A stretch of DNA of 64,000 bases from Panulirus ornatus (GCF_036320965.1 NC_092264.1:21010383-21074382), one strand, 5' to 3'. Positions 10,112 to 21,932 are shown, numbered from the stretch's first letter. Program-made: numbers and translations. The notes: generated by a model from the sequence alone, not told the origin.

Positions 10112-11475
10112 TGCCATATGGATGACATAATGATCATTGAAACAACCAGGTACAACACAACAATTGTCCACAAGCAATCATGGAGCTTCTTCAGTGTGAA
10201 AACCTCATTCTAAATATGAATAAATAAGTGTTTTCAGCATGAAGATCACAGTATCCGGGGCAAGTAATTGATTGTGAGACAGCTCATCAGGTTCCTCCAA
10301 AAGTCAAACCACAGCAGACTTTATACAACCTCATGATTATAAAAACCTCAAAGAGACTCGTTAAGAAAGGATATAACTGGAGCCTACTCCATGTGGAGGC
10401 TTTTAGAAAGGTCAAAGAAAATTTGTCATCTAACAAAATTTTGGTGTGACATCCTTAGAGGAACATATTTCTGCAGATAGGAAGTATGGGTCTGCTGCTG
10501 TTTTTCACAAACAGGCATCAGGGGAGGATAACTCAACAGCTTTTGCCAGCAGTTCAATGACCAACAATGATCAAAGGAGGCATTACTATCACCTGGGCCA
10601 TGGAATATTGGCGAGATCTTCTATTGGAGTTAGCGAATATTAAAATCCAGAGACCACAAAACACAGATTCCAATGCTACCAACAAAAGTGACTGATGAAT
10701 TAACTATGTGTGTGTCAAGGTTTATAATGAGACTTAAAGAGACATGATAACACAACCGTACATGTGCCCAGAAACATATTCGTTACTTCTGATGCTATCT
10801 ATCTATATCTCAGATGCCACAGCAAGAGTGTCACAACAACTGCTGAACTCTAGTGCTGCTTCTTAATCTTTAGTACCTTATCCTTTACAGGAGACTAGCA
10901 GAAGACAGCTCTAGCATTGTGTTTCCAAAGACTCCAACCTAATGTTCCTACCAACTACTACTACCTAATTTGTCTACATAATATTCCTCCCTAATGTTAC
11001 AACCTACTACTTTACTGATGGTACTGTCAAGAAATCTTTAAAACATCAAAGATGACTATGGTGGTCTCAAGTTGAGAGAGATTTGCAAGTTCACAGAGTT
11101 CTTGTTAATTTGCTAGCATCCGACTCTCATCTGGATGAGATATGTTAGGAGCTACAGAAAGAAGACATTAAGGTTGGTCATGTATTACATAACAGATGGA
11201 TGGCAAGAGGATGAAGATAACTTGCTTGATCCTATCTATGAACACTGGTTTGAGAAGGACAGCTTGATTGTGTATAAGAATCCGCATCTAAAAGGAAGTA
11301 GATTAGTTATTCCAGAAGCAATGAGGTCAAATATCCATCATAACCTTCATGATGGCCACAGAGGGATCTTAAAAACCATGTTACAAGATCTGTCTAGTGG
11401 CCAAGTCTGTCACAGGACAGAGAAAATGGTTATGGATTTTTAAGTACTGTAAGGCTAGGGGCAAACCACTCCACT
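10112..11475 (+). mobile_element. Decayed Ty3/gypsy pol fragment (RT to integrase)
   Basis: Read through frameshifts, the plus strand gives an RT catalytic box HMDDIMI (10114-10134, YxDD family); an LNMNK-VFSMK block; an RNase H segment with ISADRKYGSAAVFHKQA, TAFASSSM and LGHGILA (10462-10610); a SRFIMRLKR-D-VHVPRN-SDA segment (about 10715-10795); and the integrase H2C2 region DPIYEHWFEKDSL ... LKGSRLVIPEAM ... HDGHRGILK (11229-11400), followed by a C-x-A-R piece. This is the normal Ty3/gypsy order RT, RNase H, integrase. No LTRs were recognised, and a LINE-B fragment interrupts it at 10795-10935. Confidence 0.8.
10795..10935 (-). mobile_element. LINE-B 3' fragment inside the gypsy remnant
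   Basis: The sequence is alignable by eye to 50830-51005, sharing TGCTG-TTCTTA, a CCTTATC-TT region, CTCTAG-GTGTTT and a final CC-AA. It lies between the gypsy RNase H and integrase parts. Confidence 0.5.
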
Positions 11476-11665
11476 AAAAACTTCCCTTCCAAACTAACCA
11501 ATCTGTAAAATGTACTAGCTCATACACATACCTTTTTCTTTCACTATCAAATTCTCTTCCTAACTATTCAATCATCAAAATCACCCGTTGCACCTTATGT
11601 AATGCTTTCATTGCTCCTTCTCTCATCATTCTTATTTACTTCCTCCACCAGGATTCCATACTATC
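11476..11665. other. No recognised feature
   Basis: Pyrimidine-rich plus strand between the gypsy and Jockey remnants, with no supported feature. Confidence 0.3.
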
Positions 11666-11669
11666 TTTA

Positions 11670-12960
11670 TGAGGCTCCAGTAGCAGTCAGGAAGATGGCC
11701 ATGTCTATTAGTTAGGGCCACTAGTCATAAATTGATGTGATGTTTGTGTCTATGTGCTGGGCGTGCACGGCAAGTGAATAGTAAATTTGCAGACGATAGT
11801 AGCATCGTGAGCATGAAAAGTCTTGGAATATGCACAAACAGTGTTTGCAGTGTTGTGGGGATGGGTGATGTCTAGCGAACTGATGTGAAAGTGTGCCTCA
11901 TATCTGCCTGGGGTGTGTAGCTTCTGATGGGTGTAACCATGGTCGGTACAGTTGAAGACTAAGTAGGAAAGCTAAGACATATTTTGCTTGTCAGGTTATT
12001 TTAGTGTGTATGTGTTTTGACACTGTCATATTTGTCGGGCATGGGTTGATCTGTGAGCATAGCTACTGAAGAGTGAGGCAAGGTAACCCTTTTATTTCTA
12101 CTTTAGGGTTGGTGGTTTGTTATAAAGTGGTTCGGGTGGGAGGTGTTTAGTGCTTTTGTATAGAAATGAGAGCCAAGCATGTTGAGGTGGACCTGTACTA
12201 AAAGGATTTCTGTTTCAATGTATAAAGCACTGAGTGCTTGTGGTCACTAGGGAGCCACAGATTGTTCTGAGTGGACTAGAGTGTGTGGTTTACAGCTTTG
12301 TTATGTTTGATTTTGAGAGAATGGAAGACCAAGAAGGTGAAGCATAGTTTAAGATGTAGCAGATGAATTGTTTAGAGAGAATGTAGAGGGATTCCTTTTC
12401 TTGTCCAAAACAGGCATTAGATAGTGCTCTGAGGTCATTTTGTTTGTACTGCTTTTGTGATGATCTTACTAGTGTGGGAAGAGAATGTTGTGTGTTGTAT
12501 TGTGATGCCTAGAACAATTGGGAGAGCCTGTCTACTGAAGGTGACTGGTGGGAGTGAGCTGGGTTCATGTCTATCTGGCGTTAAAATGTGATACAAATCT
12601 TCAGTAGGGAAGTAGACATTCTCTTTCTGGGGAGCCATTATTCCATCTGTGTCATGTAGACCTGTATGTTTGATATTGCTACTGTGGTCTTATGGGGTTG
12701 TGATGGGATTGTGAGGTTGCCTATATTGGAAAGGTTTTATGTTGGTTTTCTTGAGGTAATGGTAGGCTATGAAGGAAGATAAGGAATCAAGTTGGAGAAC
12801 AATCTGCTCCTTTGGCAACTTCTCTTTAGAATGAGTTTTAGAGGTAAAGCCTATGAGAGGTCGGTAATAGGTGGTAGGCAGCCAACAAACAGGAAGGTAT
12901 ATCATCAGTACAAACCGCCTGAGTATCAAGAGGGTTAGTGATGGCTGTGTAGCGATCTAA
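11670..12960 (-). mobile_element. Jockey-like LINE, C-terminal RT and tail fragment, decayed
   Basis: Minus-strand translation across several frames gives, in order: a CTDDI box (about 12915, FADD equivalent), a VYMTQME-WLP-KRMSTS block (about 12660-12600), ALPIVLGITIQHTTFSSHTSKI (about 12520-12460), KNDLRALSNACFGQEKESLY and CYILNYASPSWS (about 12440-12330), LRTICGSL (about 12260), and an HLNMLGSHFYTKAL segment (about 12190-12140). A cysteine- and histidine-rich end follows near 11750. This is the LGVT-D ... LNYA-P-WSP arrangement of Jockey-clade elements. Many stops are present. Confidence 0.78.
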
Positions 12961-13550
12961 CACTTCAGTGGTTGTCAAGTTGCACTCCTCTGACCCAGGT
13001 AGCAGTCTTTTCTTTCTACCTCACCCACACATGAACTATGGCATTCTGTCCACAAACATACAATCTCTCCTTGTCATACATAACACCTGACCACTCAACT
13101 CACAGCTCATTCTTTGTAACTACATTTTCCAGCGGTGAGCACTATATTGTCAGGACCTATGGCAGGAGAGTTTTTGAAGGTTTTTATTGTACTACTTGTA
13201 ACAGAGGGATTTAACGGTGAGTGGGGAAATTTTTCTGGATGGATTTTGTGTAGGTTTTTCATGGTCTTCCTGTTAAGGTTTGTGGCTCATTTTTAAAGTG
13301 TCTCACGAGTACTTGTGTGTGCTCTCTGGGAGAAGAGATTTTACTGAAATTGGAGAGTGCCTCATGAGCGGGGAGGTGGATTGGTGTGACAAACAGTGGA
13401 CCAGTGTTAGTAGCTATTGGTCATCCAAAATACAAGCTCTCCCCTACTTACAAATTATGTGACACAACCATCCATACCTATGACCAGAAAAAAAAAAATT
13501 AACTAATTAAAAAATATATGTTATTTATTATTTATATTATTTATTCTATA
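12961..13550. other. Intronic sequence, AT-rich at its right end
   Basis: No gene or known repeat was recognised. 13490-13550 is an A/T run that flanks the next LINE-A insertion and may be its target. Confidence 0.4.
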
Positions 13551-13552
13551 TA

Positions 13553-15818
13553 TTTTGCTTTGTCGCTGTCTCCTGCGTTAGCGAGGTAGCACAAGGAAAC
13601 AGACGAAAGAATGGCCCAACCCACCAAATTACACATGTATATACATACATGTCCACACACGCAAATATACATACCAATAAATCTCAATGTATACATATAT
13701 ATACACACACAGACATATACATATATACACATGTACATAATTCATACTATCTGCCTTTATTCATTCCCACTGCCACCCCACCACTCACGCAATAACAACC
13801 CCCTCCCCCCTCATGTGCGCGAGGTAGCGCTAGGAAAAGACAACAAAGGCCACATTCGTTCACACTCATTCTCTAGCTGTCATGTAATAATGCACTGAAA
13901 CCACAGCTCCCTTTCCACATCCAGGCCCCACACAACCTTCCATGGTTTACCCCAGACGCTTCACATGACCTGGTTCAATCCATTGACAGCACGTCGACCC
14001 CGGTATACCACATCGTTCCAGTTCACTCTATTCCTTGCAAACCCCTTCACCCTCCTTCATGTTCAGACCCCAATCACTCAAAATCTTTTTCACTCCATCT
14101 TTCCACCTCCAACTTGGTCTCCCACTTCTCCTCGTTCCCTCCACCTCTGACACATATATCCTCTTGGTCAATCTTTCCTCACTCATTCTCTCCATGTGAC
14201 CAAACCATTTCAAAACACACTCTTCTACTCACTCAACCACACTCTTTTTATTACCACACATCTCTCTTACCCTATTACTACTTAATCAAACCACACATTG
14301 TCCTCAAACATCTCATTTCCAGCTCATCCACCCTCCTCCACACTACTCTATTTATAGCCCACACCTCACAACCATATAACATTGTTGGAACCACTATTCC
14401 TTCAAACATACCCATTTTTGCTTTCCGAGATAATATTCTCGACTTCTACATATTTTTCAACGTTCTCAGAAGTTTCACCCCCTCCCCACCCCATGGTACC
14501 ATCCGCTGCCAAATCCACTCCCAGATATCTAAAACACTTCACTTCCTCCAGCTTTTCTCCATTCAAACTTACCTCCTAATTGACTTGACCCTCAACCCTA
14601 CTGTACCTAATAACCTTGCTCTTATTCACATTTACTCTCAGCTTTCTTCTTTCACACACTTTACCAAACTCAGTCACCAGCTTCTGCAGTTTCTCACATG
14701 AATCAGCCACCAGCACTGTATCATCAGCGAACAACTGACTCACTTCCCAAGCTCTCTCATCCACAACAGACTGCATACTTGCCCCTCTTTTCCAAAACTC
14801 TTCCATTCACCTCCCTAACAACCCCATCCATAAACAAATTAAACAACCAGGGAGACATCACACACCCCTGCTGCAAACCTACATTCACTGAGAACCAATC
14901 ACTTTCCTCTCTTCCTACATGCACACATGCCTTACATCCTTGATAAAAACTTTTCACTGCTTCTAACAACTTGCCTCCCACACCATATATTCTTAATACC
15001 TTCCACAGAGCATCTCTATCAACTCTTATCATATGCCTTCTCCAGATCCATTTATGCTACATACAAACCCATTTGCTTTTCTAAGTATTTCTCACATACA
15101 TTCTTCAAAGCAAACACCTGATCCACACATCCTATACCACTTCTCAAACCACACTGTTCTTCCCCAATCTGATGCTCTGTACATGACTTCACCCTCTCAA
15201 TCAATACCCTCCCATATAATTTACCAGGAATACTCAACAAACTTATACCTCTGTAATTTGAGCACTCACTTTAATCCTTTTTGCCTTTGTACAATGGCAC
15301 TATGCAAGCATTTCGCCAATCCTCAGGCACCTCACCATGAGTCATACATCATTAAATAACCTTACCAACCAGTCAACAACACAGTCACCCCCTTTTTTAA
15401 TAAATTCCACTGCAATACCATCCAAACCCACTGCCTTACCGGCTTTCATCTTCCACAAAGCTTTTACTACCTCTTCTCTTTTTACTAAATCATTTTCCCT
15501 AACCTTCTCACTTTGCACACCACATCGACCAAAACATCCTATACCTGCCACTCTATCGTCAAACACATTCAACAAACCTTCAAAATACTCACTCCATCTA
15601 CTTCTCACATCACCAATACTTGTTGTCACCTCCCCATTAGCCCCCTTCACTGAAGTTCCCATTGATTCCCTTGTCTTATGCACTTTATTTACCTCCTTCC
15701 AAAACATCTTTTTATTCTCCCTTAAATTTAATGATACTCTCTCACCCCAACTCTCATTTGCCCTCTTTTTCACCTCTTGCACCTTTCTCTTGACCTCCTG
15801 CCTCTTTCTTTCATACAT
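13553..15818 (-). mobile_element. LINE-A copy, 5'-truncated, long 3' UTR
   Basis: The terminal module (reverse strand) is at 13555-13600, followed by the long 3' UTR with microsatellites. The RT then runs in broken frames: C-terminal block near 14028-14213, FADD near 14720-14740, motif A region near 15010-15060, and the KAGKAVGLDG block near 15430. A stretch of the C-terminal block is shortened near 14280. The 5' end lies in the linker (KRKVQEVKKRANESW) at 15818. TATATATTT-like sequence on both sides could be the target-site duplication, but the flanks are too simple to be sure. Confidence 0.88.
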
Positions 15819-16006
15819 CTTATATATATTTATATGTTGAGGTCCAGATAAACTTTTGGTCTGTCAAGGCTTTATTATGGCAGATGACCAACTACCTACC
15901 CTCATGTATCCAAGATATGGTTGTACTTTGTGTAATGAAGACAATTGAGAAACATCATAAGCCAATATTCCAGTTTCATGATAAGAGAAGTGGACCAGGC
16001 AGTATG
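15819..16006. other. Single-copy spacer
   Basis: No recognised feature. Confidence 0.3.
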
Positions 16007-16168
16007 ATACAGTGGTTAAATTGATGAAAACTACTATTGACGTTTGTGTAAATAAATTATACATTTCCCTTTTCCATACCCAGAGGTTGAACCATTATGA
16101 CATTCATTTTTTTAATTTCATTTCAAGCTAGAAGTTTCAGTTTTCTAAATTATTTCTTACATTTATCG
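16007..16168 (+). repeat. Repeat R, copy 1 (about 160 bp)
   Basis: Closely similar, roughly 90% by eye, to 46925-47090. Both copies include GATACAGTGGTTAAATTGATG, CTATTGACGTTTGTGTAAA and CAAGCTAGAAGTTTCAG. It has no coding potential. In both places a LINE-A copy lies immediately to the right. Confidence 0.75.
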
Positions 16169-17476
16169 TTTTTTTTTTTTTTGCCGGTCTCCCGCGTTTG
16201 CGAGGTAGCGCAAGGAAACAGACGAAAGAAATGGCCCAAACCACCCCCATACACATGTATATACATACGTCCACACACGCTAATATACATACCTACACAG
16301 CTTTCCATGGTTTACCCCAGACGCTTCACATGCCCTGATTCAATCCACTGACAGCACGTCAACCCCGGTATACCACATCGATCCAATTCACTCAATTCCT
16401 TGCCCTCCTTTCACCCTCCTGCATGTTCAGGCCCCGATCACTCAAAATCTTTTTCACTCCATCTTTCCACCTCCAATTTGGTCTCCCACTTCTCCTCGTT
16501 CCCTCCACCTCCGACACATATATCCTCTTGGTCAATCTTTCTTCACTCATTCTCTCCATGTGCCCAAACCATTTCAAAACACCCTCTTCTGCTCTCTCAA
16601 CCATGCTCTTTTTATTTCCACACATCTCTCTTACCCTTACATTACTTACTCAATCAAACCACCTCACACCACACATTGTCCTCAAACATCTCATTTCCAG
16701 TAAATCCACCCTCCTGTGCACAACTCTATCCGTAGCCCACGCCTTGCAACCATACAACATTGTAGGAACCACTATTCCTTCAAACATACTCATTTTTGCT
16801 TTCCGAGATAATGTTCTCGACTTCCACACATTCTTCAAGGCTCCCAGGATTTTCGCCCCCTCCCCCAACCTATGATCCACTTCCGCTTCCATGGTTCCAT
16901 CCGCTGCCAGATCCACTCCCAGATATCTAAAACACTTTACTTCCTCCAGTTTTGCTCCATTCAAACTTAGCTCCCAATTGACTTGACCTTCAACCCTACT
17001 GTACCTAATAACCTTGCTCTTATTCACATTTACTCTTAACTTTCTTCTTTCACACACTTTACCAAACTCAGTCACCAGCTTCTGCAGTTTCTCACATGAA
17101 TCAGCCACCAGCGAACAACAACTGACTCACTTCCCAAGCTCTCTCATCCCCAACAGACTTCATACTTGCCCCTCTTTCCAAAACTCTTGCATTCACCTCC
17201 CTAACAACCCCATCCACAAACAAATTAAACAACCATGGCGACATCACACACCCCTGCCGCAAACCTACATTCACTGAGAACCAATCACTTTCCTCTCTTC
17301 CTACACGTACACATGCCTTACATCCTCGATAAAAACTTTTCACTCCTTCTAACAACTTGCCTCCCACACCATATATTCTTAATACCCTCCACAGAGCATC
17401 TCTATCAACTCTATCATATGCCTTCTCCAGATCCATAAATGCTACATACAAATCCATTTGCTTTTCTAAGTATTTT
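16169..17476 (-). mobile_element. LINE-A copy, 5'-truncated, short 3' UTR
   Basis: The poly(T) tail is at 16171-16182, then the terminal module, the short 3' UTR and the RT from the C-terminus back to the KYLEKQMD region. A roughly 20-bp deletion near 17108 removes the FADD box (LLFA then G). The 5' end abuts a (TA)n tract, beyond which another LINE-A copy points the opposite way. Confidence 0.9.
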
Positions 17477-17478
17477 TC

Positions 17479-17479
<1 letters not shown>

Positions 17480-17545
<66 letters not shown>
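17480..17545. repeat. (TA)n microsatellite between head-to-head LINE-A copies
   Basis: About 27 TA units with two TG interruptions separate the 5' ends of the copies at 16169-17476 and 17546-19672. Confidence 0.95.
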
Positions 17546-19646
17546 GAAGAGAGAGGCATTTGGACGATTTTTGCAGGGAAAAAATGCAATTGAGTGGGAG
17601 AAGTATAAAAGAAAGAGACAGGAGGTCAAGAGAAAGGTGCAAGAGGTGAAAAAAAGGGCAAATGAGAGTTGGGGTGAGAGACTATCAGTAAATTTTAGGG
17701 AGAATAAAAAGATGTTCTGGAAGGAGGTAAATAGGGTGCGTAAGACAAGGGAGCAAATGGGAACTTCAGTGAAGGGCGTAAATGGGGAGGTGATAACAAG
17801 TAGTGGTGATGTGAGAAGGAGATGGAATGAGTATTTTGAAGGTTTGTTGAATGTGTCTGATGACAGAGTGGCAAATATAGGGTGTTTTGGTCGAGGTGGT
17901 GTGCAAAGTGAGAGGGTTAGGGAAAATGATTTGGTAAACAGAGAAGAGGTAGTAAAAGCTTTGTGGAAGATGAAAGCCGGCAAGGCAGCAGGTTTGGATG
18001 GTATTGCAGTGGAATTTATTAAAAAAGGGGGTGACTGTATTGTTGACTGGTTGGTAAGGTTATTTAATGTATGTATGACTCATGGTGAGGTGCCTGAGGA
18101 TTGGCGGAATGCGTGCATAGTGCCATTGTACAAAGGCAAAGGGGATAAGAGTGAGTGCTCAAATTACAGAGGTATAAGTTTGTTGAGTATTCCTGGTAAA
18201 TTATATGGGAGGGTATTGATTGAGAGGGTGAAGGCATGTACAGAGCATCAGATTGGGGAAGAGCAGTGCGGTTTCAGAAGTGGTAGAGGATGTGTGGATC
18301 AGGTGTTTGCTTTGAAGAATGTATGTGAGAAATACTTAGAAAAGCAAATGGATTTGTATGTAGCATTTATGGATCTGGAGAAGGCATATGATAGAGTTGA
18401 TAGAGATGCTCTGTGGAAGGTATTAAGAATATATGGTGTGGGAGGCAAGTTGTTAGAAGCAGTGAAAAGTTTTTATCGAGGATGTAAGGCATGTGTACGT
18501 GTAGGAAGAGAGGAAAGTGATTGGTTCTCAGTGAATGTAGGTTTGCGGCAGGGGTGTGTGATGTCTCCATGGTTGTTTAATTTGTTTATGGATGGGGTTG
18601 TTAGGGAGGTGAATGCAAGAGTCCTGGAAAGAGGGGCAAGTATGAAGTCTGTTGGGGATGAGAGAGCCTGGGAAGTGAGTCAGTTGTTGTTCGCTGATGA
18701 TACAGCGCTGGTGGCTGATTCATGTGAGAAACTGCAGAAGCTGGTGACTGAGTTTGGTAAAGTGTGTGGAAGAAGAAAGTTAAGAGTAAATGTGAATAAG
18801 AGCAAGGTTATTAGGTACAGTAGGGTTGAGGGTCAAGTCAATTGGGAGGTAAGTTTGAATGGAGAAAAACTGGAGGAAGTGAAGTGTTTTAGATATCTGG
18901 GAGTGGATCTGTCAGCGGATGGAACCATGGAAGCGGAAGTGGATCATAGGGTGGGGGAGGGGGCGAAAATTTTGGGAGCCTTGAAAAATGTGTGGAAGTC
19001 GAGAACATTATCTCGGAAAGCAAAAATGGGTATGTTTGAAGGAATAGTGGTTCCAACAATGTTGTATGGTTGCGAGGCGTGGGCTATGGATAGAGTTGTG
19101 CGCAGGAGGATGGATGTGCTGGAAATGAGATGTTTGAGGACAATGTGTGGTGTGAGGTGGTTTGATCGAGTAAGTAACGTAAGGGTAAGAGAGATGTGTG
19201 GAAATAAAAAGAGCGTGGTTGAGAGAGCAGAAGAGGGTGTTTTGAAATGGTTTGGGCACATGGAGAGAATGAGTGAGGAAAGATTGACCAAGAGGATATA
19301 TGTGTCGGAGGTGGAGGGAACGAGGAGAAGAGGGAGACCAAATTGGAGGTGGAAAGATGGAGTGAAAAAGATTTTGTGTGATCGGGGCCTGAACATGCAG
19401 GAGGGTGTAAGGAGGGCAAGGAATAGAGTGAATTGGAGCGATGTGGTATACAGGGGTTGACGTGCTGTCAGTGGAGTGAATCAAGGCATGTGAGGCGTCT
19501 GGGGTGGACCATGGAAAGCTGTGTAGGTATGTATACACGTGTGTGGACATGTGTATGTACATGTGTATGGGGGGGGGGGGTTGGGCCATTTCTTTCGTCT
19601 GTTTCCTTGCGCTACCTCGCAGACGCGGGAGACAGCGACAAAGTAT

Positions 19647-19672
<26 letters not shown>
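17546..19672 (+). mobile_element. LINE-A copy with intact RT frame, short 3' UTR, poly(A)
   Basis: 5'-truncated in the linker at REAFGRFLQGKN, almost the same point as the copy at 4206. The 3' UTR is the short form, ending in the terminal module at about 19605-19645 and an A tract of about 25 bp. It has the least-damaged coding sequence of any copy here, so it appears to be the youngest. Confidence 0.93.
17547..19460 (+). CDS. LINE-A reverse transcriptase ORF (N-terminally truncated, otherwise open)
   Basis: One uninterrupted frame of about 637 codons ending in TGA at 19458-19460. It has no proper start because the insertion is 5'-truncated and the upstream endonuclease half is missing. Domains in order: a basic coiled linker (KRKVQEVKKRANESW), an N-terminal RT region (KAGKAAGLDGIAVEFIKKGG), motif A FMDLEKAYDRV, motif B GLRQGCVMSPWLFNLFMDG, motif C FADDTALVA, a thumb (RYLGVDLSADGT), then the RTE C-terminal block MLYGCEAWAMDRVVRRRMD and GHMERMSEERLTKRIYVSE ending VNWSDVVYRG. 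All three RT aspartates are present. The enzyme class copies element RNA at a nicked target (family knowledge). Expression is unlikely without the lost 5' end. Confidence 0.88.
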   Translation, partial: KREAFGRFLQGKNAIEWEKYKRKRQEVKRKVQEVKKRANESWGERLSVNFRENKKMFWKEVNRVRKTREQMGTSVKGVNGEVITSSGDVRRRWNEYFEGLLNVSDDRVANIGCFGRGGVQSERVRENDLVNREEVVKALWKMKAGKAAGLDGIAVEFIKKGGDCIVDWLVRLFNVCMTHGEVPEDWRNACIVPLYKGKGDKSECSNYRGISLLSIPGKLYGRVLIERVKACTEHQIGEEQCGFRSGRGCVDQVFALKNVCEKYLEKQMDLYVAFMDLEKAYDRVDRDALWKVLRIYGVGGKLLEAVKSFYRGCKACVRVGREESDWFSVNVGLRQGCVMSPWLFNLFMDGVVREVNARVLERGASMKSVGDERAWEVSQLLFADDTALVADSCEKLQKLVTEFGKVCGRRKLRVNVNKSKVIRYSRVEGQVNWEVSLNGEKLEEVKCFRYLGVDLSADGTMEAEVDHRVGEGAKILGALKNVWKSRTLSRKAKMGMFEGIVVPTMLYGCEAWAMDRVVRRRMDVLEMRCLRTMCGVRWFDRVSNVRVREMCGNKKSVVERAEEGVLKWFGHMERMSEERLTKRIYVSEVEGTRRRGRPNWRWKDGVKKILCDRGLNMQEGVRRARNRVNWSDVVYRG

Positions 19673-19724
<52 letters not shown>

Positions 19725-19741
19725 GTATGTATATACATATT
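19673..19741. repeat. (TA)/(TG)n microsatellite
   Basis: A TATATATG then TG-repeat tract lies between the poly(A) of one LINE-A copy and the 5' end of the next. Confidence 0.9.
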
Positions 19742-19849
19742 ATCCCTGGGGATAGGGGTGAAAGAATACTTCCCACGCATTCCTCATGTGTCGTAGAAGG
19801 CGACTAGAGGGGACGGGAGCAGGGGGCTAGAAATCCTCCCCTCCTTGTA

Positions 19850-21932
19850 TTTTTTTTTTTTTTTTTTTGCTTTGTCGCTGTTTCCCGCGTTTGCGAGGTA
19901 GCGCAAGGAAACAGACGAAAGAAATGGCCCAACCCACCCCCATACACATGTATATACATACACGTCCAAACACGTAAATATACATACCTACACAGCTTTC
20001 CATGGTTTACCCCAGACGCTTCACATACCCTGATTCAATCCACTGACAGCACATCAACCCCGGTATACTACATCGATCCAATTCACTCTATTCCTTGCCC
20101 TCCTTTCACCCTCCTGCATGTTCAGGCCCCGATCACACAAAATCTTTTTCACTCCATCTTTCCACCTCCAATTTGGTCTCCCACTTCTCCTCGTTCCCTC
20201 CACCTCCGACACATATATCCTCTTGGTCAATCTTTCCTCACTCATTCTCTCCATGTGCCCAAACCATTTCAAAACACCCTCTTCTGCTCTCTCAACCACG
20301 CTCTTTTTATTTCCACACATCTCTCTTACCCTTACATTACTTACTCGATCAAACCAACTCACACCACACATTGTCCTCAAACATCTCATTTCCAGCACAT
20401 CCATCCTCCTGCGCACAACTCTATCCATAGCCCACGCCTCGCAACCATACAACACTGTTGGAACCACTATTCCTTCAAACATACCCATTTTTGCTTTCCG
20501 ACATAATGTTCTCGACTTCCACACATTCTTCAAGGCTCCCAGAATTTTCGCCCCCTCCCCCAACCTATGATCCACTTCCGAAGGCTTCCATGGTTCCATC
20601 CGCTGCCAGATCCACTCCCAGATATCTAAAACACTTTACTTCCTCCAGTCTTTCTCCATTCAAATTTACCTCCCAATTGACTTAACCCTAAACCCTACTG
20701 TACCTAATAACCTTGCTCTTATTCACACTTACTCTTAACTTTCTTCTTTCACACACTTTATCAAACTCAGTCACCAGCTTCTGCAGTTTCTCACATGAAT
20801 CAGCCACCAGCGCTGTATCATCAGTGAACAACAACTTACTCACTTCCCAAGCTCTCTCATCCACAGCAGACTTCATACTTGCCCCTCTTTCCAAAACTCT
20901 TGCATTCACCTCCCTAACAATCCCATCCATAAACAAATTAAACAACCATGGACACATCACACACCCCTGCCGCAAACCTACATTCACTGAGAACCAATCA
21001 CTTTCCTCTCTTCCTACACGTACACATGCCTTACATCCTCGAGAAAAACTTTTCACTGCTTCTAACAACTTGCCTCCCACACCATATATTCTTAATACCT
21101 TCCACAGAGCATCTCTATCAACTCTATCATATGCCTTCTCCAGATCCATAAATGCTACATACAAATCCATTTGCTTTTCTAAGTATGTCTCACATACATT
21201 CTTCAAAGCAAACACCTGATCCACACATCCTCTACCACTTCTGAATCCACACTGCTCTTCCCCAATCTGATGCTCTGTACATGCCTTCACCCTCTCAATC
21301 AATACCCTCCCATATAATCTACCAGGAATACTCAACAAACTTATACCTCTGTAATTTGAGCACTCACTCTTATCCCCTTTGCCTTTGTACAATGGCACTA
21401 TGCACGCATTCCGCCAATCCTCAGGCACCTCACCATGAGTCATACATACATTAAATAACCTTACCAACCAGTCGACAATACAGTCACACCCTTTTTTAAT
21501 AGATTCCACTGCAATACCATCCAAACCTGCTGCCTTGCCGGCTTTCATATTCCGCAAAGCTTTTACTACCTCTTCTCTGTTTACCAAATCATTTTCCCTA
21601 ACCCTCTCACTTTGCCCACCACCTCGACCAAAACACCCTATATCTGCCATTCTATCATCAAACACATTCAACAAACCTTCAAAATACTCACTCCATCTCC
21701 TTCTCACATCACCACTACTTGCTATTACCTCCCCATTTGCGCCCTTCACTGAAGTTCCCATTTGCTCCCTTGTCTTACGCTCTTAATTACCTCCTTCCAG
21801 AACATCTTTTTATTCTCCCTAAAATTTAATGATACTCTCTCACCCCAACTCTCATTTGCCCTCTTTATCACCTCTTGCACCTTTCTCTTGACCTCCTGTC
21901 TCTTTCTTTTATACATCTCCCACTCAATTGCA
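19850..21932 (-). mobile_element. LINE-A copy nested in the 5' UTR of another LINE-A
   Basis: Begins with a poly(T) tract (reverse of the A tail), then the terminal module, short 3' UTR and RT back to the linker (NAIEWEMYKRKRQEV). It is flanked by TTGTA followed by T's at 19845-19850 and 21933-21940, consistent with a target-site duplication in the host element's CCTTGTA(T)n sequence. RT frames: 20688-21761 and 20054-20599, with an insertion near 20582 and LLFTDD in place of LLFADD. Confidence 0.9.

Noticed and set aside
17477..17593. Tyr-Ile repeat peptides across (TA)n tracts, also at 51087-51367
   Set aside because: Translation of simple repeats joined to LINE-A reading frames.
16169..19672. 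Twin-primed (5'-inverted) single LINE-A insertion
   Set aside because: Both arms carry their own complete 3' UTR and A tail, so they are two insertions rather than one inverted one.
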